The notes: generated by a model from the sequence alone, not told the origin. A DNA stretch of 64,000 nucleotides from Nostoc sp. S4 (GCA_029379225.1 JAQYWR010000047.1:1-64000); one strand, 5' to 3'; positions 35,764 through 46,263 are shown, counted from the first letter of the stretch. Made by a program: numbers and translations.

Positions 35764-35927
35764 TCTCCACCACCTTTGCTGCTAATCGTCACAATAGAAA
35801 AGAAAGCACCAATTTAGCATCCCCAGACGCTAGACCTAAACAAGCTTTTAAGTTGTAATCATTTTGGGACATACCCGGTAGGCAAGATCCTAACACCCAC
35901 TGACTGACAAGGGAGAAGCAACGATAC

Positions 35928-37160
35928 ATGAAGATAACAAACCATGACTTAGCACTCAAAAATATTAATACCAGGGGTTTGCCCCACAGGTTATGGATGC
36001 TCTCGATAGTGATGTTGCTGGGAAGCTGCTCTCTTTTACCTGCCAAAACCTTTGAGAGTCAACAAAGCGATCCTCAAGCCGAAAAGCCAATTGCTTCCAA
36101 TCCGGTAATTGCTCCTCCACCAATTATCTCATCGTCTGGAGATCCTAATTTTGTGGTAAAAGTCGTGCAAAATGTGGGTTCTGCGGTCGTTCGGATTGAT
36201 TCTTCCAGAACAATCACTTCTCGTGTACCAGAAGAATTTAACGATCCATTATTGCGGCGGTTTTTTGGAGACGCAGCGCCACAGCCGACACAACGGGTAG
36301 AACGGGGTAGCGGCTCTGGATTTATCATTAATTCCTCTGGTCAAATTTTGACCAATTCCCATGTAGTAGACGGTGCCGATCGAGTAACTGTGACACTCAA
36401 AGATGGTCGCACTTTTAACGGTAAAGTTTTGGGTGAAGACCCAGTAACAGATGTAGCTGTAATCAAAATTGATGCCAACAATCTACCAACCCTATCTGTC
36501 GGTAACTCAGATGCCTTACAACCCGGAGAGCCAGTAATCGCCATCGGTAACCCCTTGGGTTTGAATAATACGGTTACTTCTGGGATTATTAGTGCTACAG
36601 GTCGTTCTGGTAGTGATATTGGTGCTAGTGATAAGCGAGTTGACTATATCCAAACCGATGCTGCCATTAACCCTGGTAATTCTGGCGGCCCACTACTAAA
36701 TACTCGCGGCCAAGTAATTGCGATGAACACAGCCATTATCCGAGGCGCTCAAGGCTTAGGATTTGCAATTCCGATTAACACCGCGCAAAAAATTGCCCAG
36801 GAATTAATTGCTCAAGGCAAGGTAGATCATCCTTATTTGGGCGTACAAATGGTGACACTGACACCAGAAAATAAAGAAAGAATCAAAAACATCGCAGGCG
36901 ATCGCTTAAATCTAACAGCAGATGAAGGGGTTTTGCTCGTTGAAATTGTACCGCGATCGCCCGCATCCGCAGCAGGACTCCGAGCAGGTGATGTGATTAA
37001 AAGCATTAATAACCAGCCTGTTACTAAAATTGAAGAAGTACAGAAGCTAGTAGAAAATAGCAAAATCGGTACCAACCTACCCATGCAAGTAGAGCGCAAC
37101 GGGCAAATTGTCCAAGTAGCAGTTCGACCTGCTCCTTTGCCTGTAAGACGTGAAGGATAA
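35928..37160 (+). CDS. HtrA/Deg-type serine protease
   Basis: A 410-residue trypsin-like protease. An N-terminal hydrophobic segment ends in LLGSC, a lipobox candidate (Cys about 26). The triad His is in TNSHVVDGADRV, Asp in DPVTDVAVIKID, and Ser in NPGNSGGPLLN. One PDZ domain follows (YLGVQMVTLTPE and LRAGDVIKSINNQPV). Cyanobacteria carry HhoA, HhoB and HtrA for envelope and light-stress protein quality control; which one this is cannot be told by eye. Divergent from dnaA. Confidence 0.93.
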   Translation: MKITNHDLALKNINTRGLPHRLWMLSIVMLLGSCSLLPAKTFESQQSDPQAEKPIASNPVIAPPPIISSSGDPNFVVKVVQNVGSAVVRIDSSRTITSRVPEEFNDPLLRRFFGDAAPQPTQRVERGSGSGFIINSSGQILTNSHVVDGADRVTVTLKDGRTFNGKVLGEDPVTDVAVIKIDANNLPTLSVGNSDALQPGEPVIAIGNPLGLNNTVTSGIISATGRSGSDIGASDKRVDYIQTDAAINPGNSGGPLLNTRGQVIAMNTAIIRGAQGLGFAIPINTAQKIAQELIAQGKVDHPYLGVQMVTLTPENKERIKNIAGDRLNLTADEGVLLVEIVPRSPASAAGLRAGDVIKSINNQPVTKIEEVQKLVENSKIGTNLPMQVERNGQIVQVAVRPAPLPVRREG

Positions 37161-37235
37161 AATTGGTCATTTGTCATTTGTTATTTGTTTTTCTTTGCGT
37201 CCTCCCGTCTCCCCATCTACCAAAGGAGTTTTCTC

Positions 37236-37763
37236 ATGTCTGAATCAATTATTCAATTAGGCAATCCAACACTGCGGCAAAAAGCTGCTTGGGTTGAGAA
37301 TATTCAAGCTCGAGATATCCAAAAATTAATCGATGACTTAATGGCTACCGTTGTCAAGGCTAACGGTGTGGGAATTGCTGCGCCTCAAGTTGCACACTCT
37401 TATCGTTTATTTATTGTGGCTTCCCGTCCTAATCCCAGGTATCCCAACGCGCCGGAAATGGAACCTACTGCCATGATTAATCCCAGAATTATTGCTCACT
37501 CGACTGAAGTTGTCAAAGATTGGGAAGGTTGTTTGAGCGTTCCAGGTATTAGAGGGTTAGTTCCTCGGTATAAAAGTATTGAAGTAGAATACAGCGATCG
37601 CCAAGGCAATTTACAAAAGCAAGAATTAACCGATTTTGTCGCTCGGATTTTTCAACACGAATATGACCACCTCGACGGCATCGTATTTGTAGACCGCTTA
37701 GAGAACACTCTCGATATGATTACCGAACAGGAATACCAACAACGAGTAGTAAACAAGACTTAA
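37236..37763 (+). CDS. def: Peptide deformylase
   Basis: Metalloenzyme of 175 residues that removes the formyl group from new proteins. All three signature motifs are present: GVGIAAPQV, EGCLSVPG (Cys ligand), and QHEYDHLDG (two His ligands and catalytic Glu). The start at ATG 37236 is preceded by AAAGGAG; an upstream frame adds 17 unlikely residues. It follows the HtrA gene by 75 bases on the same strand. Confidence 0.95.
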   Translation: MSESIIQLGNPTLRQKAAWVENIQARDIQKLIDDLMATVVKANGVGIAAPQVAHSYRLFIVASRPNPRYPNAPEMEPTAMINPRIIAHSTEVVKDWEGCLSVPGIRGLVPRYKSIEVEYSDRQGNLQKQELTDFVARIFQHEYDHLDGIVFVDRLENTLDMITEQEYQQRVVNKT

Positions 37764-37829
37764 CCTGAAATAATGTTTCTCTGGCTGATTAACTAATTTC
37801 AAATCCTCTTTGTCAGAAGTGACCAAACC

Positions 37830-38897
37830 ATGAAAAAACTGATTAACAAACCGGAAGACTTTGTACGCGAAAGTCTAGAAGGTATGGCAGTCGCTCATTC
37901 TGATTTAATTAAAGTCAACTTTAATCCTGCTTTTGTCTATCGGACTGATGCACCTGTACAAGGTAAGGTAGCAATTATTTCTGGCGGGGGTAGCGGTCAC
38001 GAACCGATGCACGCTGGCTTCGTCGGCAGAGGAATGCTTGATGCAGCTTGTCCTGGGGAAGTTTTCACTTCACCTACACCCGATCAAATGCTAGAAGCAG
38101 CCAAGCAAGTAGATGGTGGGGCTGGTATCCTTTATATCGTTAAAAATTATAGTGGCGATGTGATGAACTTTGAAATGGCAACGGAGTTAGCCCGTGCTGA
38201 AGACATCCGTGTGCTAAATATTTTGATTGATGACGATGTAGCAGTCAAAGACAGCCTTTATACCCAAGGACGACGAGGTGTCGGAACAACAGTACTGGCA
38301 GAAAAAATTTGTGGTGCAGCGGCTGAAGATGGGTACGATTTGCTACAGATAGCAAATTTGTGTCGGCGGGTAAATTTGCATGGGCGGAGTATGGGAATTG
38401 CTCTGACATCCTGTACAACCCCTGCCAAAGGAACGCCGATATTTGAATTAGGCGATCGCGATATCGAATTAGGTATCGGTATTCACGGTGAACCAGGAAG
38501 AAAACGTATAAGTTTCAAATCAGTAAATGAGATTACCGAAATTTTGACGCGATCGCTGATTGAGGATACGGCATACACTCGCACAGTGCGCGAATGGGAT
38601 GAAGACAAAGGAGAATGGGCGGATGTAGAACTAATCGATCCACCATTTGTAAAAGGCGATCGCTTGTTAGCTTTTGTCAATGGGATGGGTGGAACTCCGG
38701 TTTCAGAGTTATATCTTGTTTACCGCAAACTCGCCCAAATCTGCCAACAACAAGGATTGCAAATTGTGCGAAACTTAATTGGCTCTTATATTACATCTCT
38801 AGAAATGCAAGGTTGTTCCATTACCCTGCTGAAATTAGATGATGAAATGCTCCGGCTATGGGATGCACCAGTAAAAACGCCAACTTGGCGCTGGTAA
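37830..38897 (+). CDS. dhaK: Dihydroxyacetone kinase subunit DhaK
   Basis: A 355-residue DhaK. Marks are the GGGSGHEPMHAGFVG loop, CPGEVFTSPTPDQM, ILYIVKNYSGDVMNFEMA, and GIGIHGEPGRKR, in which the His forms the hemiaminal link with dihydroxyacetone. Together with DhaL it phosphorylates dihydroxyacetone to DHAP. dhaL follows 61 bases on. The phosphoryl-donor subunit DhaM is not seen nearby. Confidence 0.95.
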   Translation: MKKLINKPEDFVRESLEGMAVAHSDLIKVNFNPAFVYRTDAPVQGKVAIISGGGSGHEPMHAGFVGRGMLDAACPGEVFTSPTPDQMLEAAKQVDGGAGILYIVKNYSGDVMNFEMATELARAEDIRVLNILIDDDVAVKDSLYTQGRRGVGTTVLAEKICGAAAEDGYDLLQIANLCRRVNLHGRSMGIALTSCTTPAKGTPIFELGDRDIELGIGIHGEPGRKRISFKSVNEITEILTRSLIEDTAYTRTVREWDEDKGEWADVELIDPPFVKGDRLLAFVNGMGGTPVSELYLVYRKLAQICQQQGLQIVRNLIGSYITSLEMQGCSITLLKLDDEMLRLWDAPVKTPTWRW

Positions 38898-38958
38898 ATT
38901 TCATAATTACGTTAGCGAAGCGGGGCGTAGCCCATTACGAATTACGAATTATTTCAAT

Positions 38959-39591
38959 ATGGTGACTCAAGCGCAGATTTTACAATGGTTGCAGGTATTT
39001 GCATCAGAAATAGAACAAAATAAAACATATTTGACAGAATTAGATGCAGCGATTGGAGATGCCGATCACGGGATAAATATGGATCGCGGCTTTAAAAAGG
39101 CGATCGCTCAGTTACCCACTGTTGCAGACAAGGACATCGGTAGCATTCTCAAAACCGTGAGTATGACTTTGATTTCTTCTATTGGTGGTGCCAGTGGCCC
39201 TCTTTACGGTACTTGGTTTTTGCGAGCCAGTACAGCAGTAGCTCTTAAACAGGAATTAACAGAGCAAGATATGTTAGAGCTATTGCAAGCGGGTTTAGAC
39301 GGTGTGCTGCAACGTGGTAAAGCCCAACTAGGTGATAAGACAATGGTGGATGTGCTATCCCCGGCTGTAGCGGCTTTTAGACAGGCTCTAGGAGAAAATC
39401 AAGGCACTGTGGAAGCTATGCAACAGGCTGTAGCAGCAGCTCAAAAAGCGTTGGAGGAAACTATACCAATGCAGGCGAAAAAGGGGCGTGCTAGTTATTT
39501 AGGAGAACGGAGTGTTGGACATCAAGATCCGGGAGGGACTTCTGCTTATTTGATGTTGAAGAGTTTGTTAGCGGTGTTGGAAAATTATTAA
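38959..39591 (+). CDS. dhaL: Dihydroxyacetone kinase subunit DhaL
   Basis: A 210-residue DhaL, the nucleotide-binding subunit. DAAIGDADHGINMDRGF holds the Asp residues that bind two Mg ions, SIGGASGPLYGTWF is the phosphate loop, and GDKTMVDVLSP and HQDPGGTSAY complete the pattern. It shares an operon with dhaK; the 61-base gap carries GCGTAGCCC and ACGAATT repeat fragments common in Nostoc. In most bacteria DhaL carries ADP rephosphorylated by DhaM; whether this pair uses free ATP is open. Confidence 0.94.
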   Translation: MVTQAQILQWLQVFASEIEQNKTYLTELDAAIGDADHGINMDRGFKKAIAQLPTVADKDIGSILKTVSMTLISSIGGASGPLYGTWFLRASTAVALKQELTEQDMLELLQAGLDGVLQRGKAQLGDKTMVDVLSPAVAAFRQALGENQGTVEAMQQAVAAAQKALEETIPMQAKKGRASYLGERSVGHQDPGGTSAYLMLKSLLAVLENY

Positions 39592-39779
39592 AACAGTTAT
39601 TACTTATCAAAGTTGAAGTTGAGGATTTAAATCAATTACCAGTTAGAAAAAAGGAAATACGTACACGTGATTTCTCACTGTCAACGTTTTCGTTCAGCGG
39701 TGGCAGATAGGTTTCTTTGGTATACCCACTGAGATTTCTTTCCCGTCTGCTGTAACCTAGATGTTATGCTGCGATTGCA

Positions 39780-40025
39780 TCAGCCCTCGCCAAAGATTTC
39801 CAAGATCTTATCCATAAAGTTTTGTTGCCATAACTCTTGTACTCTCTCGGATAACCAATCATCTACGCCATCAATTTGGTTACCATATTGCCTTAGTACA
39901 TCATTTCTGTAGCCAAAACCCTTTCCCCATCTATTTTGAGCGTACTCCCAAAATTCATTGGAGTAACTTTGTGGTGCAAGACTATCTTTTATATACTCAC
40001 AAACCTCTTGAGCAATTGTAATCAC
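39780..40025 (-). CDS. Small hypothetical protein downstream of the GTPase gene
   Basis: An 81-residue acidic protein (MITIAQEVCEYIKDSLAPQS, then NEFWEYAQNRWGKGFGYRND, ending MDKILEIFGEG), helical and rich in Trp and Tyr. Its start codon overlaps the stop of the GTPase frame by four bases, which shows translational coupling and a common function. No family recognised. It looks intact even though the gene in front is broken. Confidence 0.55.
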   Translation of the reverse strand: MITIAQEVCEYIKDSLAPQSYSNEFWEYAQNRWGKGFGYRNDVLRQYGNQIDGVDDWLSERVQELWQQNFMDKILEIFGEG

Positions 40026-41611
40026 GGTTTTTGAAAATATTCGTCTACTTGTTCTTTTAAAATTTGCATAATAGGTTTCAAACCTGAACTATCAGAGGCG
40101 TTTTGTTCTACTAATTCAAGAGCACCAATAATTTCAGATTTTAATTCGATTAATTTATCTCTAAGCAAATATTCTGAAACTTTCGACGCATCAAAATATA
40201 TATCAAAGCCTCGAAGAGAATAGGTTCCGAATCTATTATTAATAGCACGAAAAACCATGACATGATAACTTTTTAAATGATTTTTATATTTATTATTAAA
40301 ATTACTTAGGAATTTTGAGTTACGATAAGCCTCAATAGTTTTTTTTAGATCGTCTATTAGCTTTTCTTCGTGTGGGTTGAGTACGCCACCACTCTTAATA
40401 ATTTCAAATTCTTGCTCATGTTTTTTTACTTCTTTCAGTAAAGCCTCCTCTCTTTTATAGATAATCTTATTAATTGAATCTAAGACATGAGTTTTATCAC
40501 TGATAACATCATCATTTTCATAGTAGGGTTTCAGTACATGGTCATGATCGTAAAATTGTAATGCATCATAAAAAAGAATGTTTTGCGAAATAAATTTAAT
40601 GTTCTCTTTTGCGAAAGCATCATGAATTTGATTCTTTCTAACTTCAATTCCTTTCTCTCTATCCTCCACTTTTCCATCTAAACTTATGACATCTTCGGGT
40701 TCACCTTTACGGGGAAGAACCAACAACGCAAGCTTTGTATCAATATCTCTTGATTCTTGGGTCAGATATCTTTTCAATAATTCGCTTATATTGCTTGGTG
40801 CAGTCATAAATTGTTCTGCAAATAAACAAATTGAATCGTCACAACTACGTATATAATCAGATAAGTCTGATCTATCTCTAGCATCATCCATACCTCTAGT
40901 ATCAATAATTGATTTAAATTTAGGATATTTGCTAAAGTCAATAATCCTGCTACTAACACAGACATTAATTCTCTTTGGCAAAGAAAATCCATCAACTTTT
41001 CCAAGATTCAAGCTACCAAAGTTGTCTCGTAACCAGTTATTTTCATCTTCTATAGTTTTAAATTCAGAAGATGCTTATAATCGTGTTTGCTTTCTGCTTG
41101 ATAAAGCAGCACGTTCCAAAACAACTTCTATAAAACTGTTGAGACTTGAGCAAGTTTGAGCTAGTTCAACTGCTTTATCTACACGATTACCCCCAAGTTG
41201 AGAATCTCGAAGATCGGTAATATTTCTAATCGCTCTAAGAAGTTCCGCAGGAGGCAGATCGGACATATCGGAATGTTGGTCATGCTCCTTATTCCAAAAA
41301 TATGTGCAAACCTCCTTGATGAATTCCTCAACTTCTTCATCACTATAGGGTTCTATCTCAAGAAAGCTTTTTACAGATTGAGATGGTTTGAGAATAACTT
41401 CGCAAATAGTAGTTCGCCCTGCACCTGTAGACAATAACTCGCCAATCTTCCTAATTTTCTTTCCAGTTTTACCTACAGTTTTTTCTTCTTCGCCAATTAA
41501 ATTGAATAAGTGGCATATTACTGTGGTTTTACCTACGCCTATCTTACCTATTAAGACCAAATCGTAGCTTGGAATTTTGAGTATTTTTTCAATTCTATCC
41601 AGCCGTGCCAC
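40022..41611 (-). pseudogene. Dynamin-like P-loop GTPase gene with an in-frame stop
   Basis: Two open stretches in the same frame, separated only by a TAA at 41075-41077. The first (41611-41078) has the P-loop LVLIGKIGVGKTT and a possible switch Thr in STGAGRTTICEV. The second continues ASSEFKTIEDENNWLRDNFG, then IIDTRGMDD (G3 motif) and a long helical region of about 200 residues with coiled-coil character. Further upstream, ATG 41748 opens a 32-residue frame (MDLNPIQKLRKQIKSEIEAL) in another phase, possibly the true N terminus behind a frameshift. Unassigned family; probable large GTPase. A small gene overlaps its 3' end. Confidence 0.7.
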
Positions 41612-41962
41612 AATACTTTTCAGTGAATTTATTGAGCAGCGAGTTTTGATCAGAAAATGAACACTCTTTTGTCCTTTAATCTTAATTCTAGGGCTTCAAT
41701 CTCAGACTTTATTTGTTTTCTTAACTTTTGAATAGGATTGAGATCCATATACAGCCTTTTTTAGAGTCTAAGGCAGCAATTTTCATTAATGTAACGTGAG
41801 TCTCCAACGAAGGCGCACGTTAATGTACTGCCAGTCAATATCTTCAGTATTCCCAAAAAGGTTAAGAGAACATACTTGAGCAAGTTTTTTATACTATTTA
41901 ATTCACTGTTAACCCTAAATCGAAGCTTCCCAGACAATATTATGCCAAAATCTTATCCTGAA

Positions 41963-44317
41963 CTAAAAATTCCAACTTATTTGCTCGACAACCGAAATAC
42001 TCTGAATACGCCATTTACCTCCATATCGAATTAAATCATACCGAACTCGCAATTTATCATTAGAAGAACCTTCAAACTGACCATTTTCATACAACTTTGT
42101 GGCTTCTTTGACTGTAGCCTCCACAGCAGCGCGATCGCTAAATAAATCAACTTTTTCTACAGACTCAATCTTCAGACTATGATCGTACTTGCGGTAGCGG
42201 TTATCCATCCTATCTTGTTGAGCAATTAGCCGCCATTGAGACAAAGCTGAACCAGTTAAAATCTGCTCTAAATTATTAATTTGATGATTAGGCCCTAAAG
42301 CTGCGGCTTTGGTAGATAGCCAAGCCTGAATTACTTCTTCTGCCGTTGCATTTGTCAGAGGGCCTTCTGATGATTCTGGCTTACTGTTTGGATCGGGAAT
42401 AAATACTGGTGGTTGATTTATCTGTACTAACAACTGTAAATCACGCGTTGATTGTGAAGGAAAAAATAGATTTTTTATCCATCTAAAAGCTGCTGTGGCT
42501 AATACCCAGAAAACTAATATAATCACTAGGGAAATAAACACTCTCCACACCAGCCGTGTTTTCCCTTCTATAGTGCTAGCAAAAGTTCGCCGCCGCCGCC
42601 GAGGACGAGGACGAGGACGATTATCTGGTATCCGTTCTCGACTAACAGGTTGAGCAGGTTTTCTTCGTCTCCGCTTTTGATTTTGACTGGGTGCATTACT
42701 TCTAGCTGAACCATTCCAATACTGATTATTAGGTCTGGTCATGCGTTCAGCAGTAGGAACCTGTGCAGCAGTTACTTCTGGTTTAACACTTTCAGATGAA
42801 TTCCACCTTGGTGGGGAGAAATTTGGATATTCAAGTTTTTCTTTTGTTGGTGTTTCTGACAAATCTGGGTCAGGTGTTGGATTGCGCTCGAATGGGCGAA
42901 ACCCAGTTGAATTGTTGTGAAAATAGGGATTATTCGTTTGTGGCTGTTGAAAAAGCTGGGGATTAATTACACCTGATTCATTAGTTGTTTGGGCGTCAGT
43001 TGGTAATGCTTCTAAATAAGCTTGTACCTGTTGGTTAGCAAAGTACTCTTTAAGGGAAGCTTGCTGGTTTGACAAATCTCGAAAATGTGGAAAGACTTCA
43101 TGTTGCAACCACTGTTCTGTATACAAACACAGTCCTGGTAGCAAATCTGGAGAGTCTTGAGATTTTTCTCGAATAAATGCTAAAGCTTCGTACTCTTGAC
43201 TAAGTTCTAAAACACGAGTTGCTTCTTCCGTTTGTCCTAAGAGTAATGCACATAGCGATTGTTCTAGATGTACATCTTGGCGATTGCCCAGACGTACTAG
43301 CATCTGTCTTGCTTGACGAATCAAAGCTGGTTGTCGTTGAGCAAATCCTCTTGCTATCAAAGCATAGACCGCCAAGTAAATGGCAACAGCAGAAGGACGT
43401 TTACTTTCTGCTTCAAATAACTTGTGTTGCTCTGCAACTGTTAAGTGACTACGTAATTGCTGAATAAATCGCAGAAAGTCATCTATATTTAAACCAGAGC
43501 GATCGCTTTTTGTGCCATCGATCCCGCCCCGATCTTCTAAAAGGTTTTGCAATAATTCTAGGCCTTGGCGTCGTTCGGCAGTCTTTTGTTGAGGTAGTGC
43601 CAATAACTCTAAAATTCGATACGGTCGCAATTTGTAAAGGTCTGCCTGAATTTCTGCTTGTACAGTGGCGAACAACCCTTCGCGTACTAATAATTCTTCA
43701 CCGGTTTCTAAGGATATAGCAGCATTTTCGTAGTGACCTTGCTGCCACTGTTCGCGTCCTAGTTCTAAACAAGCAAGAGCAACAGTGAGAACGACATCTG
43801 GACGTTCGACACTTTCAGCGATTTCCTCATCTGCTAAATTATTGCTCCTGTTGTTACTTGAAACACCGTTTTTATTTACCAGGTACGGACGACCAAGTTT
43901 CAGTACAAGTTCGTATTCCCCTAATTCTTGCAAAATTAACAAAGCACCAACTAATTCGTCTTGGGAAACATCAATGCCCAAATTCTGGGGATCGACACCT
44001 TTTTTGTGGCTTTCTCTGGGATTTTCTGCTGCTACTGTGCCAGCAGCGACGTTATCAGGGTCATAGGCGTGAGCAAGATAAAGGTGATCGTAGGTACTGC
44101 GTTGTTTTGGATCTGATAAAACCACGTAAGCTTCTTCTATAAGTTGTTTACGAGAAGAAATTGCTGCCATTGAATACTCACGTCTTGGCAATTGTACAAT
44201 GCGATCGCTGTATGCCTGCCGCAATTGTTCATCACTTGCCGCCAACGGTAGTCCTAAAATTCGGTAGTAATCTAGCGGAATTCGCACAGCCCACTTCCCC
44301 TGCACCGCGATCGACAT
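41963..44317 (-). CDS. ftn2: Cell division protein Ftn2/ZipN (ARC6 homologue)
   Basis: A 784-residue protein. A J-like domain (residues 15-80, DYYRILGLPLAASDEQLRQAY) lacks the HPD tripeptide, as is usual for this family. A long helical repeat region follows (about 120-400), then a Pro/Asn-rich linker, an Arg-rich stretch (RRRKPA...RPRPRRRRRT), one membrane helix (about 585-605, VFISLVIILVFWVLATAAF) and a C-terminal IMS domain (AWLSTKAAALGPNHQINNLE to the end). Ftn2/ZipN binds FtsZ and anchors the Z ring at the inner membrane; it is the ancestor of chloroplast ARC6. Confidence 0.93.
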   Translation of the reverse strand: MSIAVQGKWAVRIPLDYYRILGLPLAASDEQLRQAYSDRIVQLPRREYSMAAISSRKQLIEEAYVVLSDPKQRSTYDHLYLAHAYDPDNVAAGTVAAENPRESHKKGVDPQNLGIDVSQDELVGALLILQELGEYELVLKLGRPYLVNKNGVSSNNRSNNLADEEIAESVERPDVVLTVALACLELGREQWQQGHYENAAISLETGEELLVREGLFATVQAEIQADLYKLRPYRILELLALPQQKTAERRQGLELLQNLLEDRGGIDGTKSDRSGLNIDDFLRFIQQLRSHLTVAEQHKLFEAESKRPSAVAIYLAVYALIARGFAQRQPALIRQARQMLVRLGNRQDVHLEQSLCALLLGQTEEATRVLELSQEYEALAFIREKSQDSPDLLPGLCLYTEQWLQHEVFPHFRDLSNQQASLKEYFANQQVQAYLEALPTDAQTTNESGVINPQLFQQPQTNNPYFHNNSTGFRPFERNPTPDPDLSETPTKEKLEYPNFSPPRWNSSESVKPEVTAAQVPTAERMTRPNNQYWNGSARSNAPSQNQKRRRRKPAQPVSRERIPDNRPRPRPRRRRRTFASTIEGKTRLVWRVFISLVIILVFWVLATAAFRWIKNLFFPSQSTRDLQLLVQINQPPVFIPDPNSKPESSEGPLTNATAEEVIQAWLSTKAAALGPNHQINNLEQILTGSALSQWRLIAQQDRMDNRYRKYDHSLKIESVEKVDLFSDRAAVEATVKEATKLYENGQFEGSSNDKLRVRYDLIRYGGKWRIQSISVVEQISWNF

Positions 44318-45221
44318 AATTCACCTAGAGCGTTCCAGGCCAGTAAAACCGTGCCATAATAATGCCGTGTAGAATCTACTCTACAAGTGTATATTGCAAC
44401 TACTTGTTTTGTACCTTCCCGAAATTTTGAGTCACATTCTAGTACTAATTTTTTGCCTTCGCCTAGAAAGTCTCAGCTTTTTGTTTTAATTCTTAGTATT
44501 TTTAATTTAATACAACTATAATCAACCATTCAATGCTATAAACCACAACTACCGCTTATGATGACGGGATCGATGTTGTGGTTACAAGAATCTAGTGATT
44601 GATTTTTCGGGATTTTCCCAAGTATGCAGTCAATAAACTACCACTTTCGGGAATTGACCCTGATAACATGAGACAAAAATCATATCATAATTGACCTTTA
44701 ATTACAATTACCTATTTGGATATATAGACTTTTGCATTCTTTTTTTTAAATTGTTAATGGATATGCAGAAACCAGTCTATCTCGATTGGTAGTCTATCAA
44801 GGGAAATTAGTGAGATAAAAAACCCAAACAGCTAGATGTTTATTGCGGTGATTAAATCCTCACTAGGCATAGGACATTGGGCAAAACAGTTGTGAATGCT
44901 GAGTTAAAAGTTAGGAGTAGAGATGCGATTAACCCAAGTCTTTCCAAGAGTAAGGAGTTATTATTCCCTTGCCTCAAGACCTCCTTCATCTCCCCCACTC
45001 CTGATTCCCTATTCCCTAAAGTCCTTTTTTGGTGCATAAATTAAATCAGTGAACAGTCAACAGTGAGCAGTTATCAGGCATATCGTGCCGAACTTAAACC
45101 CAAATGATGAAACTGACTAACTGATGACTGATAATTGATAACTGTTAAAGACTAAGGCGTTATCAGGCCAACTTATTTAAGACCGTAACTTGAAGTTGTA
45201 CAACAGGGATACTCAAAAATA
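44318..45221. other. Long intergenic region between ftn2 and pdhA
   Basis: About 900 bases between divergent genes. A hairpin with perfect arms AACCACAAC (44541-44549) and GTTGTGGTT (44575-44583) is the only clear structure. From about 45050 to 45150 there are repeats of the AACTGAT/GATAACTG type, and C-rich fragments lie near 44990. I see no reading frame or named RNA. Confidence 0.5.
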
Positions 45222-46256
45222 ATGGTTCAAGAGCGTACTTTACCCACATTTAATACTGCTACTACGCGTATTACTAAAGAAGAAGGGTTGCGGTTATATG
45301 AAGACATGGTATTAGGGCGCTTGTTTGAAGATAAATGCGCTGAAATGTATTATCGGGGCAAAATGTTTGGTTTTGTCCATTTGTACAACGGTCAAGAAGC
45401 CGTTTCCACTGGCGTTATCCAGGCGATGCGACCGGGTGAAGATTTCGTTTGCAGTACCTACCGCGACCACGTTCACGCTTTGAGTGCGGGAGTACCAGCA
45501 AAAGAGGTTATGGCAGAGTTATTTGGCAAAGCCACAGGTTGCAGTAAAGGGCGCGGTGGTTCTATGCACATGTTTTCTGCCGAACATCGCTTGCTAGGTG
45601 GCTATGCGTTTGTAGCAGAGGGAATTCCTGTAGCGGCGGGAGCGGCTTTTCAAACCAAATACCGCCGCGAAGTGCTAAAAGACGAAAGTGCTGACCAAGT
45701 GACAGCTTGCTTTTTTGGCGACGGTGCAGCTAACAACGGTCAGTTTTTCGAGACGTTAAACATGGCAGCTCTTTGGAAACTGCCAATTCTTTTTGTGGTA
45801 GAAAACAATAAGTGGGCAATTGGTATGGCTCACGATCGCGCAACTTCCCAGCCAGAAATTTACAAAAAAGCCAGCGTATTTAACATGGTGGGCACAGAAG
45901 TAGACGGTATGGACGTGCTGGCAGTGCGTGCTGTAGCCCAAGAAGCCGTAGCCCGCGCCCGTGCTGGGGAAGGGCCAACATTAATTGAAGCTCTTACCTA
46001 CCGCTTCCGGGGTCACTCCTTAGCAGACCCCGATGAAATGCGAAGTAAAGCTGAGAAAGAATTTTGGTTTGCTCGTGACCCAATAAAAAAGTTGGCAGCT
46101 TATTTAATAGAGCAAAACCTGGCAGACGATGAAGAAATCAAAGCCATAGACCGTAAAATTCAAGGAGTAATTGACGAAGCTGTGAAATTCGCTGAAAGCA
46201 GCCCTGAACCAGACCCCAGTGAATTATATCGCTTCGTTTTTGCAGAAGACGAGTAA
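45222..46256 (+). CDS. pdhA: Pyruvate dehydrogenase E1 component, alpha subunit
   Basis: A 344-residue thiamine-diphosphate enzyme subunit. The TPP motif runs from GDGAANNGQFFE to FVVENNKWAI (Asp and Asn bind Mg). YNGQEAVSTGVIQAM, STYRDHVHALSAG, GRGGSMHMF, and the phosphorylation-loop-like YRFRGHSLADPD are also present. It decarboxylates pyruvate and hands the acetyl group to E2. The beta subunit (pdhB) is not adjacent, as is usual in cyanobacteria. The start is at ATG 45222. Confidence 0.95.
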   Translation: MVQERTLPTFNTATTRITKEEGLRLYEDMVLGRLFEDKCAEMYYRGKMFGFVHLYNGQEAVSTGVIQAMRPGEDFVCSTYRDHVHALSAGVPAKEVMAELFGKATGCSKGRGGSMHMFSAEHRLLGGYAFVAEGIPVAAGAAFQTKYRREVLKDESADQVTACFFGDGAANNGQFFETLNMAALWKLPILFVVENNKWAIGMAHDRATSQPEIYKKASVFNMVGTEVDGMDVLAVRAVAQEAVARARAGEGPTLIEALTYRFRGHSLADPDEMRSKAEKEFWFARDPIKKLAAYLIEQNLADDEEIKAIDRKIQGVIDEAVKFAESSPEPDPSELYRFVFAEDE

Positions 46257-46263
46257 ATTTGGG

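Noticed and set aside
41650..41748. A 32-codon frame upstream of the GTPase as an independent small gene
   Set aside because: More likely the frame-shifted N terminus of the GTPase, since its coiled-coil start fits there; kept only as a note on that gene.
44852..45037. Short open frame in the spacer between ftn2 and pdhA
   Set aside because: It lies in repeat-like sequence and shows no coding character.
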